A stretch of 64,000 nucleotides of DNA, taken from Methanoculleus sp. Lineage in GTDB: Archaea > Halobacteriota > Methanomicrobia > Methanomicrobiales > Methanoculleaceae. Under the pieces are notes generated by a model, which did not search any database, was not told the DNA's origin, and saw only the letters and a list, made by a program, of their open reading frames with translations. The stretch lies in assembly GCA_018433835.1 (NCBI GenBank), contig JAHDQM010000012.1:1-64000 (forward strand), read 5' to 3'. The translations under genes were made by a program, and so were the position numbers. Positions 34,427 through 43,422 of this stretch are shown here, in pieces (within the stretch, counting starts at the first letter, position 1; each line of letters starts with the position of its first letter).

Positions 34427-34591
34427 TTATGGCCCCCGGAACCCGCACTTCGGACATGTATAGCCTATGCTCTGCTCCCTGCACCGGTAGCACCGGTTAA
34501 TCTCGTGCGCACACACCGGGCACGGGAACCAGGTGGAGCCTTCCTCGGCCAGCGTGGCGTTGCAGGAGGTACATCGATCTCTCGTTGTCAT
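34427..34591 (-). CDS. Zinc-ribbon microprotein next to EF-1beta
   Basis: 54 aa with four CxxC-type knuckles: CTSC, CPVC, CYRC and CPKCGF. Two zinc sites are expected. The same small protein adjoins EF-1beta in other euryarchaea (for example the haloarchaeal HVO_2753 type, from memory). A role in translation is inferred from context. A GAGGAAA site precedes ATG 34591. Confidence 0.88.
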   Translation of the reverse strand: MTTRDRCTSCNATLAEEGSTWFPCPVCAHEINRCYRCREQSIGYTCPKCGFRGP

Positions 34592-34636
34592 CGTTGTTTC
34601 CTCGAATGTTAACCTATCATATCGCCGCCGCAGCAA

Positions 34637-35239
34637 TTAAAATCTCGGATCGACGAGAGTCCCGACGACTGCCTCATCCCGGAGGGCCCGGCGGACCCGG
34701 TCGTCGTGCCTGCCGTTCACCACCCGGGCCCGCAGGTTGTGCTCGAAGACGAACCGGATGAACGTGGGATCGACCTCGTCGGAGGTGAAGGAGCGGTCCT
34801 CGACCCTTGAGAGAAGCCTGCGGTGATGATGGATGCCGTCGACCGATTTGAGGAGGAGGAGGTCGGCCGAGAGTTCTTTCGCGACCCAGGCGGCGATGGT
34901 GTCGGATGTGACGTTCCAGGAGTGGGGGAGGGGGTCGACTCGCCGAAGGGCGCAGTAGGGGAGGAAGACCGTCACCTCCGCCGGAAGAGTGAGGGTGGAA
35001 GCCGCCGGGACGCCGTGCGAGGCGATGTACCACGAAAACTGCTCCATGCCGGCAATCGCCATCCAGTGGGCGGCGGTGTCGGAGACGGCGAGGCGCCGGA
35101 CGAGGTCGGCGAACTTCCCGCCGCCGGGCACGATCAGCACCGGGCGCCCGGCCTCGCGGAAGATCTCGAGCAGGGGAACGACCCGGTCGAAGAGGCTCCC
35201 GCCTACCTTGACGACCAGCGGGGATGCAGGCGAAGTCAT
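34637..35239 (-). CDS. mfnE: MfnE-like amino acid kinase (methanofuran biosynthesis)
   Basis: 200 aa of the amino-acid-kinase fold: PLVVKVGGSLFDRV at the start, VLIVPGGGKFADLVR near residue 35, then WNVTSDTIAAWVAKELSADLLLLKSVDG. The short form with this layout matches the archaeal kinase that phosphorylates the aminomethylfuran phosphate intermediate of methanofuran. No other mfn genes are beside it. Divergent from the phospholipase D gene by 40 bases. Confidence 0.82.
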   Translation of the reverse strand: MTSPASPLVVKVGGSLFDRVVPLLEIFREAGRPVLIVPGGGKFADLVRRLAVSDTAAHWMAIAGMEQFSWYIASHGVPAASTLTLPAEVTVFLPYCALRRVDPLPHSWNVTSDTIAAWVAKELSADLLLLKSVDGIHHHRRLLSRVEDRSFTSDEVDPTFIRFVFEHNLRARVVNGRHDDRVRRALRDEAVVGTLVDPRF

Positions 35240-35279
35240 ATCGCTCTGCTATTAAACCGGAGAAGACATAACCCTGCGT

Positions 35280-36956
35280 ATGCGTCGGATTGCCGCCGTC
35301 TTCCTGCTCCTCTGCCTCCTTGCCGGCACGGCCGGCGGTATTCAGATCGTTGAGTTCTGTCCGGACCCCTACCAGCCCGGCGATCCCGACGAGTACCTGG
35401 TGCTCGAGGGGACGGGGGTGCTCGACGGGTTCGTCCTCTCGGACGGCGAGGGGGGGTACCGGTTCCCGGCGGGAACCCGGATCGACGGGCGGCTGGTGGT
35501 CGCGAGGAGCGGGCCCGCATTCGAGCAGGCCCACGGTTACCTCCCCGACTTCGAGATCGAGGAGCGGACGGCGGCCGTGCCGGACGTGATCCCGAACGGG
35601 AACCTCCTGATGGCGAACCGGGCCGACGAACTTCTCCTCTACCGGGGGACCACCCTCGTCCAGCAGATCGCCTGGCCCGCCGACGTCCGTCCCCGGGAAG
35701 GGCAGATCCACTACCTCGAGGGGGATGTCTGGGACCCGCGCCCGCTCTCCATCGGCCAGTCACGCCTCGCGCCCAGAACCTTCGAGGGCGTCTCGGTGAC
35801 CGCGTTTGCCGCCCCGGACTGCTCGTACGAGGTCTTCTCGGCGGCCGTCGCAGGGGCGGAACGCGAGATCCTGGTGAATGTCTACGAGTTCACCGACCAG
35901 AAGATGGCAAAAGACCTCATCCGCGCCCGCGAGCGGGGGGTGGCCGTGACGGTCCTCCTCGAGGGCGGGCCGGTGGGTGGTGTGCCGCCGGAGGAGCGGG
36001 CGGTCGCGGGCGCCCTCAATCGGAGCGGTATTGTGGTCCTTTCGATGACGACAACCGATGCCGCCCACGCGAAATACCGCTACGATCATGCCAAATATCT
36101 CGTCATCGACGGGAGCACCGTTCTGCTCGGGAGCGAGAACTTCAAACCCGGCGGCTACCCGGCGCCGGGGCTGCAGGGCAACCGCGGGTGGGGGACCTCT
36201 CTCGATGACCCGGACCTGGCGGCCTACTTCCGCGAGGTCTTCCTCCTTGATGCGGCTGGCGGGGATATCGTCCCGCTCGAGGGCACGGCGGCCGAACTCT
36301 CCACACCCTGGGCGCCTTCCTACACAGTGGAGTTTACCGTCTGCCGCGCGGAGGGGGTGCGGGTGACCCCGGTCGTATCCCCCGACACGAGCGCGCTCAT
36401 CCTCCGGCTGATCGAAGGGGCGGAGGAGAGCATCGCGATCGAGCAGGCCTACATCACGAACGAGACGGCATACGACCTGAACCCCTACCTTGCGGCCGCG
36501 ATCGACGCCTCCCGGCGGGGGGTTCTCGTGCGGGTGCTCCTTGACTCCGCCTGGTTCAACACCGAGGGCGACGCGGACAACGACGAGATGGTCGGGGTCA
36601 TCAACCGGATCGCTGCGGCCGAAGGGCTGCCGCTCGAAGCCCGGCTCGCGGACCTCGAGGCGAACAACCTTGCTAAAATCCACAACAAGGGCGTCATCGT
36701 CGACGGCCGGGCGGTGCTCGTCAGCAGCATCAACTGGAACGCCAACTCACCGGCGTTCAACCGGGAAGCGGGCGCGATCATCGAGCACCCGGATATCGCC
36801 GCCTATTATACGAGGGTTTTTGAAGACGATTGGAACGCCTCGAAAGAAAAAGGAGCGGGCGGCGCTCCCGGACCGGACCGGCTCAAAATAGCGGCGGCGG
36901 CGTGCATACTCACCGGGCTTACGGGGCTCTACCTCTACCGGCGGAAGCGCACCTGA
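35280..36956 (+). CDS. Exported phospholipase D-superfamily protein with N-terminal lamin-tail-like domain
   Basis: 558 aa: signal peptide (to about residue 20), a beta-sandwich region resembling a lamin-tail domain (IVEFCPDPYQPGDPDEYLVLEG), then two HKD motifs, DHAKYLVIDGS and HNKGVIVDGR, and a C-terminal transmembrane helix with a basic end (YLYRRKRT). HKD pairs hydrolyse phosphodiesters; lipid or extracellular DNA are both possible. ATG 35280 begins a clean signal peptide. Confidence 0.88.
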   Translation: MRRIAAVFLLLCLLAGTAGGIQIVEFCPDPYQPGDPDEYLVLEGTGVLDGFVLSDGEGGYRFPAGTRIDGRLVVARSGPAFEQAHGYLPDFEIEERTAAVPDVIPNGNLLMANRADELLLYRGTTLVQQIAWPADVRPREGQIHYLEGDVWDPRPLSIGQSRLAPRTFEGVSVTAFAAPDCSYEVFSAAVAGAEREILVNVYEFTDQKMAKDLIRARERGVAVTVLLEGGPVGGVPPEERAVAGALNRSGIVVLSMTTTDAAHAKYRYDHAKYLVIDGSTVLLGSENFKPGGYPAPGLQGNRGWGTSLDDPDLAAYFREVFLLDAAGGDIVPLEGTAAELSTPWAPSYTVEFTVCRAEGVRVTPVVSPDTSALILRLIEGAEESIAIEQAYITNETAYDLNPYLAAAIDASRRGVLVRVLLDSAWFNTEGDADNDEMVGVINRIAAAEGLPLEARLADLEANNLAKIHNKGVIVDGRAVLVSSINWNANSPAFNREAGAIIEHPDIAAYYTRVFEDDWNASKEKGAGGAPGPDRLKIAAAACILTGLTGLYLYRRKRT

Positions 36957-36960
36957 GGCC

Positions 36961-37278
36961 TCACTCTCTTCCGACAGGATCGGCCGAACGGCAGACGTCG
37001 CAGATGGTGATCGTCCCCTCGCCCGAGGCGACGGCGGAGACCCACCGCTCGATGACCGTTTCAAGGTCGCCGGGGAAGTCTTCCCGGTTAAATCCGCGCT
37101 TCCGGCTCATGTACTGGGATATTGCGGCCCTGCTGATCCCGAGACGCTTCGAGACTTCACTCTGGCTGATCCCGCGCTCGTTCACCAGGCGGTAGACCAT
37201 CTCGGCACGCATCTGGGGGAGCAGTCTGCGGACGAGGGTGTCGCACCGCATGATGTCGCAGGAATAAGGCTCGGTCAT
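36961..37278 (-). CDS. HTH regulator with C-terminal Cys pair
   Basis: 105 aa. An Xre-like helix-turn-helix spans NERGISQSEVSKRLGISRAAISQYMS (about residues 33-58). C8, C12 and the late CDVC offer a metal or redox site. It matches the COG2522-type archaeal regulators. Its ATG overlaps the upstream gene's stop by 4 bases (ATGA), so the two regulators are made together. Confidence 0.85.
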   Translation of the reverse strand: MTEPYSCDIMRCDTLVRRLLPQMRAEMVYRLVNERGISQSEVSKRLGISRAAISQYMSRKRGFNREDFPGDLETVIERWVSAVASGEGTITICDVCRSADPVGRE

Positions 37279-37508
37279 TGCACAGACACCATCTGGGATT
37301 CCTTGTACTCGTAGAGGATCTGCCGGGCGTCCCTGAAGTTGAACTTCTCCACGATCATATCGTTATCCTTGAGCCTCTTTAAAGCATAGCGGACGGTACG
37401 GGGGGCCAGGCTACTGAGACGGACGAGCTCCTTGTGGGTCAGGGCACCCCCATCCTCGAGCAGCAGAAGGATCTTTTTGGAGGAGGGGGGAAGGTTCACA
37501 TCATCCAT
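37275..37508 (-). CDS. Small winged-helix regulator
   Basis: 77 aa that are almost entirely a MarR/ArsR-like winged helix: SSKKILLLLEDGGALTHKELVRLSSLAPRTVRYALKRL is its span, with the recognition helix at TVRYALKRL. No ligand domain. First gene of a two-regulator operon. Confidence 0.85.
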   Translation of the reverse strand: MDDVNLPPSSKKILLLLEDGGALTHKELVRLSSLAPRTVRYALKRLKDNDMIVEKFNFRDARQILYEYKESQMVSVQ

Positions 37509-37578
37509 GCAGGATAGTTAACGCTGTTAACATATCAAACTGACGGATGTTATAACTCCGGGAGTCCATAAGGTATCT

Positions 37579-37944
37579 ATGCTGGAACGGCAGGAGAAAG
37601 CAGCACTCGCCGTGCTCGTATGCGTCGTCGGGATCGTGCTTGCGGCGCACCTCCTCTTCGACGCCGTCGGACGGCCGCTGGTGGCGGACCCGTACTCGCC
37701 GGAGGTTCCCGACGGGGCGCTGGTCCTCCTCGAGGGGAGCATCGAAGAGATCAGGACGACTTCGACCGGCGCGCACCTGATCCTCACCGTCAACGGCACC
37801 CCGGTCTTTCTGCCGCAGAACGTGGCCGCCGGGCTCGAGCTCCATGAGAACGAGAACGTAACGCTTTACGGGACCGTCCAGACCTACCGCGGGACGCGGG
37901 AGGTGGTGGTGGCCTCCGCCGGGGATATCCGGGTGGTGAAGTGA
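37579..37944 (+). CDS. Membrane-anchored OB-fold protein
   Basis: 121 aa. One N-terminal helix (about 8-28) followed by an all-beta domain with GSIEEIRTTSTGAHLILTVNG and VTLYGTVQTYRGTREVVVASAGD, the pattern of an OB-fold of the tRNA_anti type. Binding partner unknown. Divergent from the regulator pair at 70 bases. Confidence 0.8.
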   Translation: MLERQEKAALAVLVCVVGIVLAAHLLFDAVGRPLVADPYSPEVPDGALVLLEGSIEEIRTTSTGAHLILTVNGTPVFLPQNVAAGLELHENENVTLYGTVQTYRGTREVVVASAGDIRVVK

Positions 37945-37945
37945 C

Positions 37946-38161
37946 CTACTTCGGCTTCGTGTAGAATATATCGGCGTTGTCGGCATCCGAAAAGAGGGGC
38001 TCTCCCTGCCGGGGCTTCCTGGAACTCTCTTTCGTCTTCTTGGTCTCCGGTTCGGGCTCCCGGCGGGCGGGGCCCGGGGTCTCGTCGGGTCTCTTCTTCC
38101 GTCCTCCCTCCACACCGGCTCCGGAAGGGAGGTCTCCGTCGTTGATCCGCACGCTCGGCAT
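37946..38161 (-). CDS. Short hydrophilic hypothetical protein
   Basis: 71 aa, rich in Pro, Arg, Lys and Glu and probably disordered (KKTKESSRKPRQGEPLF). No recognisable site before ATG 38161. It is convergent with the OB-fold gene, 1 base apart. It could be a real small protein or chance. Confidence 0.45.
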   Translation of the reverse strand: MPSVRINDGDLPSGAGVEGGRKKRPDETPGPARREPEPETKKTKESSRKPRQGEPLFSDADNADIFYTKPK

Positions 38162-38379
38162 ACATGAGAATCGCCCGGCCCGCTATATGACACCTCTGGA
38201 TCGGCCGCCGGCAACACCGGGCTTTTTCGGATACAACAGGCGGCTCTCCCCCCCACCGGGAAGGGAAGGCGGTGCAGGGAGGGAACGGGCACAGGGCAGC
38301 CCCTCGCGGCGCCGCGCGGGCTTTGCACGGCAGAAATTCGGAAAGGATTTCACACTGCAACAGAAATATTCAACCATCG

Positions 38380-38791
38380 CGGGAACGGGGTTGCGTTCCG
38401 GCTCTGGCCCGGCCTTGTCCGGATCATCCTCTGCGGGGGCACGATCCTCGCCGTCTACGTTGCCGGCCCCGGGTACGTCGGCTACAAAAGCGGCCTCTCC
38501 ACCGTCCTCTCCGTCCGGTTCGCCTTCGGCAATCTGGGAAGCCGATAGTCGGACGCCCTCCTCGGGGTGTTCATCCCCCCGCTCGGCGGGGTGATCATAG
38601 CCGACTTCTTCATCCGCCACCGGGGGTGCTATCCCGCGCTCGGGGAGGCGACCGTTCCCCGGTTCAACCGGCAGGGGCTCGCGGCATACGCCGCCGGTTC
38701 CCTCGCCGCCCTCCTGATCCCGGGCATTCCCCCGGTGAACGGGATCGTCGCCGCATTCCTCGTCTACACGTGCCTCGTCCGGCTCACATGA
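38380..38791 (+). pseudogene. NCS1 (cytosine permease-like) transporter remnant with internal deletion
   Basis: One frame reads first as an N-terminal NCS1 block (GGTILAVYVAGPGY, VGYKSGLSTVLSVRFAFGNLGSR in outline), then hits TAG at about 38547, then continues as the C-terminal block (GVFIPPLGGVIIADFFIRHRG ... PPVNGIVAAFLVYTC). In CodB-like proteins these parts are over 200 residues apart, so roughly helices 4-10 are missing. The region before 38380 shows no start. It overlaps the convergent FTR gene by 8 bases. Confidence 0.75.
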
Positions 38792-39278
38792 ACCGCTCAA
38801 ACCGGTCGCGGGACACCCGGCAGATCGGGCAGATCTCGGGCGGCTCATCCCGGGCGCAGAGGTAGCCGCAGACCCGGCACCGCCAGACCGGATACCTCCG
38901 GGCTCCCGGGACTGCGGCACGCTCCTCTTTCTGCCGCCGGCGCTCCGCCGGCGGCGGGCGCCGTTCCGGGACGGGGTCGGGGGTGGAGAGGCCGGCCTCC
39001 ACGTCGGCGGTGACGTAGAGGGCGCAGTAACAGGCGCCGTAGTCGGCAAGATCGGGGTCCCGGTAGTCACAGGGGCAGATGATATCGAGGTCGTCCTCCC
39101 GGTTTCCCGCGGCGAGCCGGCAGGGGCAGGAGATGTAGCCGTAACGCTCCAGGTTCGCGAGCAGGCCACGGACGAGGCCACGGGTGAACTCCCGGTCCGG
39201 GTTCGTGTGGTACCCGCCGGCCTCCGCCTCGAGGGCGAGGTCGCGCGCAAACCGGTCGACCTCCTCATCGCTCATCAT
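38784..39278 (-). CDS. Ferredoxin:disulfide reductase catalytic subunit fused to rubredoxin
   Basis: 164 aa. The N-terminal FTR beta domain carries the Cys pattern CPCR...CPC...CYCAL that binds a 4Fe-4S cluster next to a redox disulfide. A linker ([16 protein letters not shown]) joins a C-terminal rubredoxin-like domain with CRVCGYLC and CPIC. Such fusions in methanogens reduce disulfides using ferredoxin electrons. ATG 39278 or 39275 are alternatives, and the gene begins 1 base past the glutaredoxin stop. Confidence 0.9.
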   Translation of the reverse strand: MMSDEEVDRFARDLALEAEAGGYHTNPDREFTRGLVRGLLANLERYGYISCPCRLAAGNREDDLDIICPCDYRDPDLADYGACYCALYVTADVEAGLSTPDPVPERRPPPAERRRQKEERAAVPGARRYPVWRCRVCGYLCARDEPPEICPICRVSRDRFERFM

Positions 39279-39279
39279 A

Positions 39280-39561
39280 TCAGGCACCGACCGCCTCCCG
39301 GATCTCGTCTTCCCGGAACCCGACGATCACCTTCGCGTCGTCGATGACGACCGTCGGAAACGAGAGCCGTGGGTTCCAGCGTTCGACTTCCCGGACCACG
39401 CGGTCACGCTCCTCGCCCGCGAGCAGGTCCACGTAGACGTACGAGAACCCGACGCCGAGGTCGGCGAGGAGCTGTTTTGTCCGGGCACACCAGCCGCAGG
39501 TGCTCAGGGCGTAGAGGATCACCCTGCCGTGGTCAACTCCAGGCACGTGCTGCATCGCCAT
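39280..39561 (-). CDS. Glutaredoxin-like protein
   Basis: 93 aa. The thioredoxin fold has the active site [10 protein letters not shown] near residue 20 and the cis-Pro [10 protein letters not shown] strong GGAGGT site precedes ATG 39561. Directly followed by the FTR-rubredoxin gene, its probable reductant (inference). Methanogens usually lack glutathione, so another thiol such as CoM or a protein disulfide may be the target. Confidence 0.92.
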   Translation of the reverse strand: MAMQHVPGVDHGRVILYALSTCGWCARTKQLLADLGVGFSYVYVDLLAGEERDRVVREVERWNPRLSFPTVVIDDAKVIVGFREDEIREAVGA

Positions 39562-39641
39562 CGGAAACCTCCTTTTGTTACCATCACCCTGACTCCGGGG
39601 GCCGGAGGTAAGTAGTTTGCCCCGGGCACCGGCACGCGGGA

Positions 39642-41285
39642 TCAGGAGGGCGCGGGCTCGAGGAGGAGGAGAAGGCCGGCGCCGTCCCCCGAGATCGCAA
39701 GCGACGCCCCCGAGAGCCCGAACTTCCGCCGGTAGAACCGGAGCCTCCGTGGAGAGAGAGAGCCGGAACCGCGGATCAGGAGCCCGACCGCATCCCACTC
39801 CCGGTAGAGGGAGAGCCGGATCTCCCGGGCGCCGGCGGCCGCCATATCCTCGAGAACGCCGGTGACTTCGTCGCAGAACCGTTCCCGGTCGATCAGCACC
39901 GGCGGGAGAGGAACTCCGGCGTCCAAAACGAGATCGACACCCTCGAAGAGCGGGAGGTAGGCGAGCCGGGAGACGAGTTCCGCCCGGTATGCAGCCGGAT
40001 CGTCCGCCGAATCGATGAACGCCTCGTCCGAGAACGGGCACGCCAGGACCCCGGCAACGAGGCCGCGGAGCACCGGCGGGAGGTCGGCAGCGGAGAGGCA
40101 GGCGGTGTCCCGGTAGCCCATGATCGTGTTCATGAAGTCGGTGAGGAGGCGGCCGGCCCGGCGAAGGAGCGACGCGTCGACGACGTGGTCCAGCCGGTCT
40201 CCCGCAAAGTGGGCCTCGATCCGCTGGATCACCTGGACGGCCTTGAGGACCAGCTGGACCTCGAACTTCTCTCCGGCGTCGAACTCGTCGGCGAACCGTG
40301 AAAAATCGGCAAGAAATCCATCAATCTGGTCGGATTCCAGGAGTTCCAGGTAGCGCCGGGCCTCTTCGGCCTCGCCGAGGTCGTCGAGACGGTAGGCGAG
40401 GGCGTAGAGGCGCCCCGCGAGCACCGCAAAGACCCGGTTGGCCTCCTGGAGCAGGTCGACGGCGTGCTCCAGGGCGTCGGCGAGCCGTTCCCGGTCGAAG
40501 GTGCCGATATCGGCCATCGTCTCCGCCTCCCCCTGCAGCCGGTCGAGGAGCGCCGGCATCGCCGTGGCAGGGATGCCCCTGCCGTGGCCCGGGCAGCAGA
40601 GGCTCACGGGTTCGTGGGTGAGGATCCACCGGACCCTTCCTACGGACTCAAGCAGCGCCGGCTGGTCCCAACCTGCAATCCCCGCGATCCCGGGGCTCGT
40701 GGAGAAAAGGAGGTCGCCGATGAAGAGGTACTCGCCGAGGCGGATGCAGATGCTGTCGTGCGTGTGCCCGGGGGTGTGGTAGACCGAAAGGACGTCCCCG
40801 GAACGGAGCGGGATCCGCTGCCGATGGAGGGTGATGCCGCCGTCCGTCTCCAGGGTCTCGCGGTCTCGGGCAGTGAGGAGGGGGAGGCTGACCGGGAGCG
40901 GCTCGACCTCCCATCCCATGAGATCCGCAACCGTCCGGGCCGCATCACCGGCCTCGAGCGCCCGGGCGCCCTCCTCCTCTATGGCGACGCAGAGGTGCGG
41001 AAGAGACCGGAACCGCCGGTCCCTGGTGGCCCGGTAGCAGTGGTCGGCGTGGCAGTGGGTGAGGAAGAGGAGGACCGGACGCGGGGCTTCCCTGAGGAGA
41101 TCCTCCACCAGTGCCATGATCCGGTCCATCTGCCCAGGCTCAGCCCCGGTATCGACGAGCAGGATCTCGCCGGGTGTCCGGATGAGGTAGGCGTTCGAAC
41201 AGGTGACGTCCGGTTTCCGGAGGAAGGGGTAGATCTCGGCGCCGGCGGTTCCCGGCACCGGTTGCCATTGTTGGTCTTCAAACAT
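39642..41285 (-). CDS. Metallo-beta-lactamase fold hydrolase with long C-terminal extension
   Basis: 547 aa. The MBL domain occupies about residues 1-250: THCHADHC, HTPGHTHDS and GDLLFS are the metal motifs, CCPGHGR the late His. A helical middle (about 265-400) and a mixed C-terminal domain follow, which I do not recognise. No diiron flavodiiron ligands or flavodoxin domain, so it is not a classic FprA. ATG 41285 is used; GTG 41294 is in frame. It is first in a minus-strand run with glutaredoxin and FTR. Confidence 0.85.
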   Translation of the reverse strand: MFEDQQWQPVPGTAGAEIYPFLRKPDVTCSNAYLIRTPGEILLVDTGAEPGQMDRIMALVEDLLREAPRPVLLFLTHCHADHCYRATRDRRFRSLPHLCVAIEEEGARALEAGDAARTVADLMGWEVEPLPVSLPLLTARDRETLETDGGITLHRQRIPLRSGDVLSVYHTPGHTHDSICIRLGEYLFIGDLLFSTSPGIAGIAGWDQPALLESVGRVRWILTHEPVSLCCPGHGRGIPATAMPALLDRLQGEAETMADIGTFDRERLADALEHAVDLLQEANRVFAVLAGRLYALAYRLDDLGEAEEARRYLELLESDQIDGFLADFSRFADEFDAGEKFEVQLVLKAVQVIQRIEAHFAGDRLDHVVDASLLRRAGRLLTDFMNTIMGYRDTACLSAADLPPVLRGLVAGVLACPFSDEAFIDSADDPAAYRAELVSRLAYLPLFEGVDLVLDAGVPLPPVLIDRERFCDEVTGVLEDMAAAGAREIRLSLYREWDAVGLLIRGSGSLSPRRLRFYRRKFGLSGASLAISGDGAGLLLLLEPAPS

Positions 41286-41443
41286 TGTCTGCACCCGGCC
41301 AGAAGGATAGTGACCAGTGTTGCACCGCAGGGGAGAAAAAACAGGCGGGTTTTCCCCGGAAGGAGGAACGTCCGGCCGGCCGGCCGGGCTCGGGTAGCTT
41401 CTTATCCCACCGTGCAGGAAGGAGAGATGAGGTGAAACAAGGT

Positions 41444-42001
41444 ATGAACATCAGGAGGCTTGCCGGAGTCGCGGCCGCGCTCGTGCTCGCGGCATGGATC
41501 TGCGGCACGGCCGCCGCACAGGAGACGGGCATCAACGAGATCGGTACGGTCGCCGCCAACGAGACGGTCACCATCGGCGGGACGACGAACCTCGCCCCCG
41601 GCAACCGCCTGCTTGTCACGGTGACGCCGATCGGGTTCGAGCCGACGAACAAATCCGCCCCGCCCGGGACGGGAGGCGCGTCGGGAACGGCCGTCGTGCA
41701 GGAAGAGAACGCCACCGCGAACACCTGGTCGTTTGAGATCGACACAACCGGGTTTCGACCCGGCGAGTACGCCGTGACCGTGGATTGGGTCGAGGGCGAC
41801 GCCACCGCAAGCACCACCTTCACCGTCACCGAGGCGGCGGCGGCCACCCCGACGGCAACGGCAACCCCGTCCACCACCGCCACCACGCCACCGGCAACGA
41901 CGGCGACGGCGAGCCCCACGCCGACCGCGGCAGGATCCGCTCTCCCGGTGGCGGCGGCTTTCGCGGCAGGACTGGCCGGCTACCTGGTGAGGCGGCGGTA
42001 G
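41444..42001 (+). CDS. Exported surface protein with Thr-rich stalk and C-terminal anchor
   Basis: 185 aa: signal peptide ending GTAAA, an Ig-like beta domain (NETVTIGGTTNLAPGN to GEYAVTVDWVEGDA), a TATPTATATP stalk, and a final helix AAFAAGLAGYLVRRR. This layout recurs in Methanomicrobiales S-layer-associated proteins and in the gene at 45135. GAGGTGA precedes ATG 41444; GTG 41432 is possible. Stalk Thr residues suggest O-glycosylation. Confidence 0.8.
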   Translation: MNIRRLAGVAAALVLAAWICGTAAAQETGINEIGTVAANETVTIGGTTNLAPGNRLLVTVTPIGFEPTNKSAPPGTGGASGTAVVQEENATANTWSFEIDTTGFRPGEYAVTVDWVEGDATASTTFTVTEAAAATPTATATPSTTATTPPATTATASPTPTAAGSALPVAAAFAAGLAGYLVRRR

Positions 42002-42024
42002 GGGTCTGAAACCCTTTTGTAACC

Positions 42025-43380
42025 TCACCGTCGGTCCACGATCCGCTTCGGCCGGCCGGGCGCCCGGTGGAGCTCGAGCCCTCCCGGCGGCGTGACGGTG
42101 CAGAGAATGCGCAGCGTTCCGTCCTCGTACGCCGCCAGAAGATCCGGAACCGACCGGAAAAGGGCGGTAAGGAACGTCTCCTCGACCTCGCCCGCATCGA
42201 CGCGGGCAGGGTCGAGGGATTCCATGCTCACCCGGAGGACGGTCTCCCCCGCCTCGTCGCCGCCGTAGATGAACGCCTCGTACTCCCCGTTCAGGTAGAC
42301 CATATTCCCGGGTTCAAAGACCGCCGCCTCCACGTCTACCCGGTTGAGCGGGATCTCTCCGATCCAGACCGTCTCCGCCTCGCGCCGGGGATAGGCGATC
42401 CGCATGTGCGTTCGCCCGCACCCGCACCGCTCCCGGGAGACGACCGAGCACGTATCCTCCGTATCGTAGTTGATGAGAAGCGTCCCCGCCTTCTTACCAG
42501 GCGCGAGAAGCGTCGTGTAAACCAGACGCCCGGTCTCGCCGTCCCGGACGAACCGTTCCATCCCGGGGTCGTAGAAGTCGAAGTGGACAAGGTCCTCGGG
42601 GACATGGAGCCCGGCCTGGCGGGTGCACTCGCCGCACATCGTCCCCTCGGTGCTCCCGTAGGTGTTGTAGACCGGGCAGCCCCAGACCTCCTCCAGGTAG
42701 CGCCGGGACTCCGGGGCGAAACTCTCGCCCCCGACGACCAGCCGGGCGACGCCCGCGCTCCTGGGCGGGAACCCTTCCGCCTCCATGCGGCGGGCGAGCC
42801 GGAGGAGTTTGAAGACGCTCCCGATCACTGCCGTCGGGCGGTAATGTGCCATCACCCGGACCGGAAAGGTGCACTTCCCCTCCGGGACGATCGCCATCCC
42901 GAGGTCGCGGGCAGCAAGCGTCATGGTGTTTGCGCCGACGTTCATCCCGTAGGAGGCGCAGACCACCACCCGGTCGCCGGTTCGAAACCCCTGCGAGACG
43001 AAGAACCGGGCGTACTTCTCCGCATGCCGCTCCCAGTCCTCCCAGGTGAGGAAGAAACTCTTCGGGATCCCGCTCGTCCCGGAGGTCTCGTTGACCGTGA
43101 AGACCGCCTCCCAGGGAACACTCTTGAAGCAGAACTCTTTCGTCTGCGGAGGCTGGTAGCGCCGGATCGTCGCCCCGGAGATGACGGGAAGGTCGCGGAG
43201 ATCCTCGTGCTCCCGAATCGCTTCCGGGCGGACGGTATGCCGCTCGAACCACCGGCGGTAGAAAGGAGAGTGTTCCTGCGCGTACCTGACGGTCGAGCGG
43301 ACCCGCTCATCGACGAGCGCGTCGAGATCCGGGCGGGCAAGCGTCTCCACCACCCGATGGTAATGCCGGTCGTCTGCCAT
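42025..43380 (-). CDS. Coenzyme F390 synthetase-like AMP-binding ligase
   Basis: 451 aa of the PaaK-like adenylate-forming group. The ATP loop is TVNETSGTSGIPKSFF near residue 100; YNTYGSTEGTMCGE lies near 245; GRPKRIVD is at the C-terminus. In methanogens this branch adenylylates F420 to F390 on oxygen exposure or hydrogen loss. An aryl-CoA ligase remains an alternative. Cys-rich SRERCGCGRTH is typical of the group. Confidence 0.85.
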   Translation of the reverse strand: MADDRHYHRVVETLARPDLDALVDERVRSTVRYAQEHSPFYRRWFERHTVRPEAIREHEDLRDLPVISGATIRRYQPPQTKEFCFKSVPWEAVFTVNETSGTSGIPKSFFLTWEDWERHAEKYARFFVSQGFRTGDRVVVCASYGMNVGANTMTLAARDLGMAIVPEGKCTFPVRVMAHYRPTAVIGSVFKLLRLARRMEAEGFPPRSAGVARLVVGGESFAPESRRYLEEVWGCPVYNTYGSTEGTMCGECTRQAGLHVPEDLVHFDFYDPGMERFVRDGETGRLVYTTLLAPGKKAGTLLINYDTEDTCSVVSRERCGCGRTHMRIAYPRREAETVWIGEIPLNRVDVEAAVFEPGNMVYLNGEYEAFIYGGDEAGETVLRVSMESLDPARVDAGEVEETFLTALFRSVPDLLAAYEDGTLRILCTVTPPGGLELHRAPGRPKRIVDRR

Positions 43381-43422
43381 CCGACCGGGATAGACACCCG
43401 GGATAAAATAGGTGCCGGGGGG

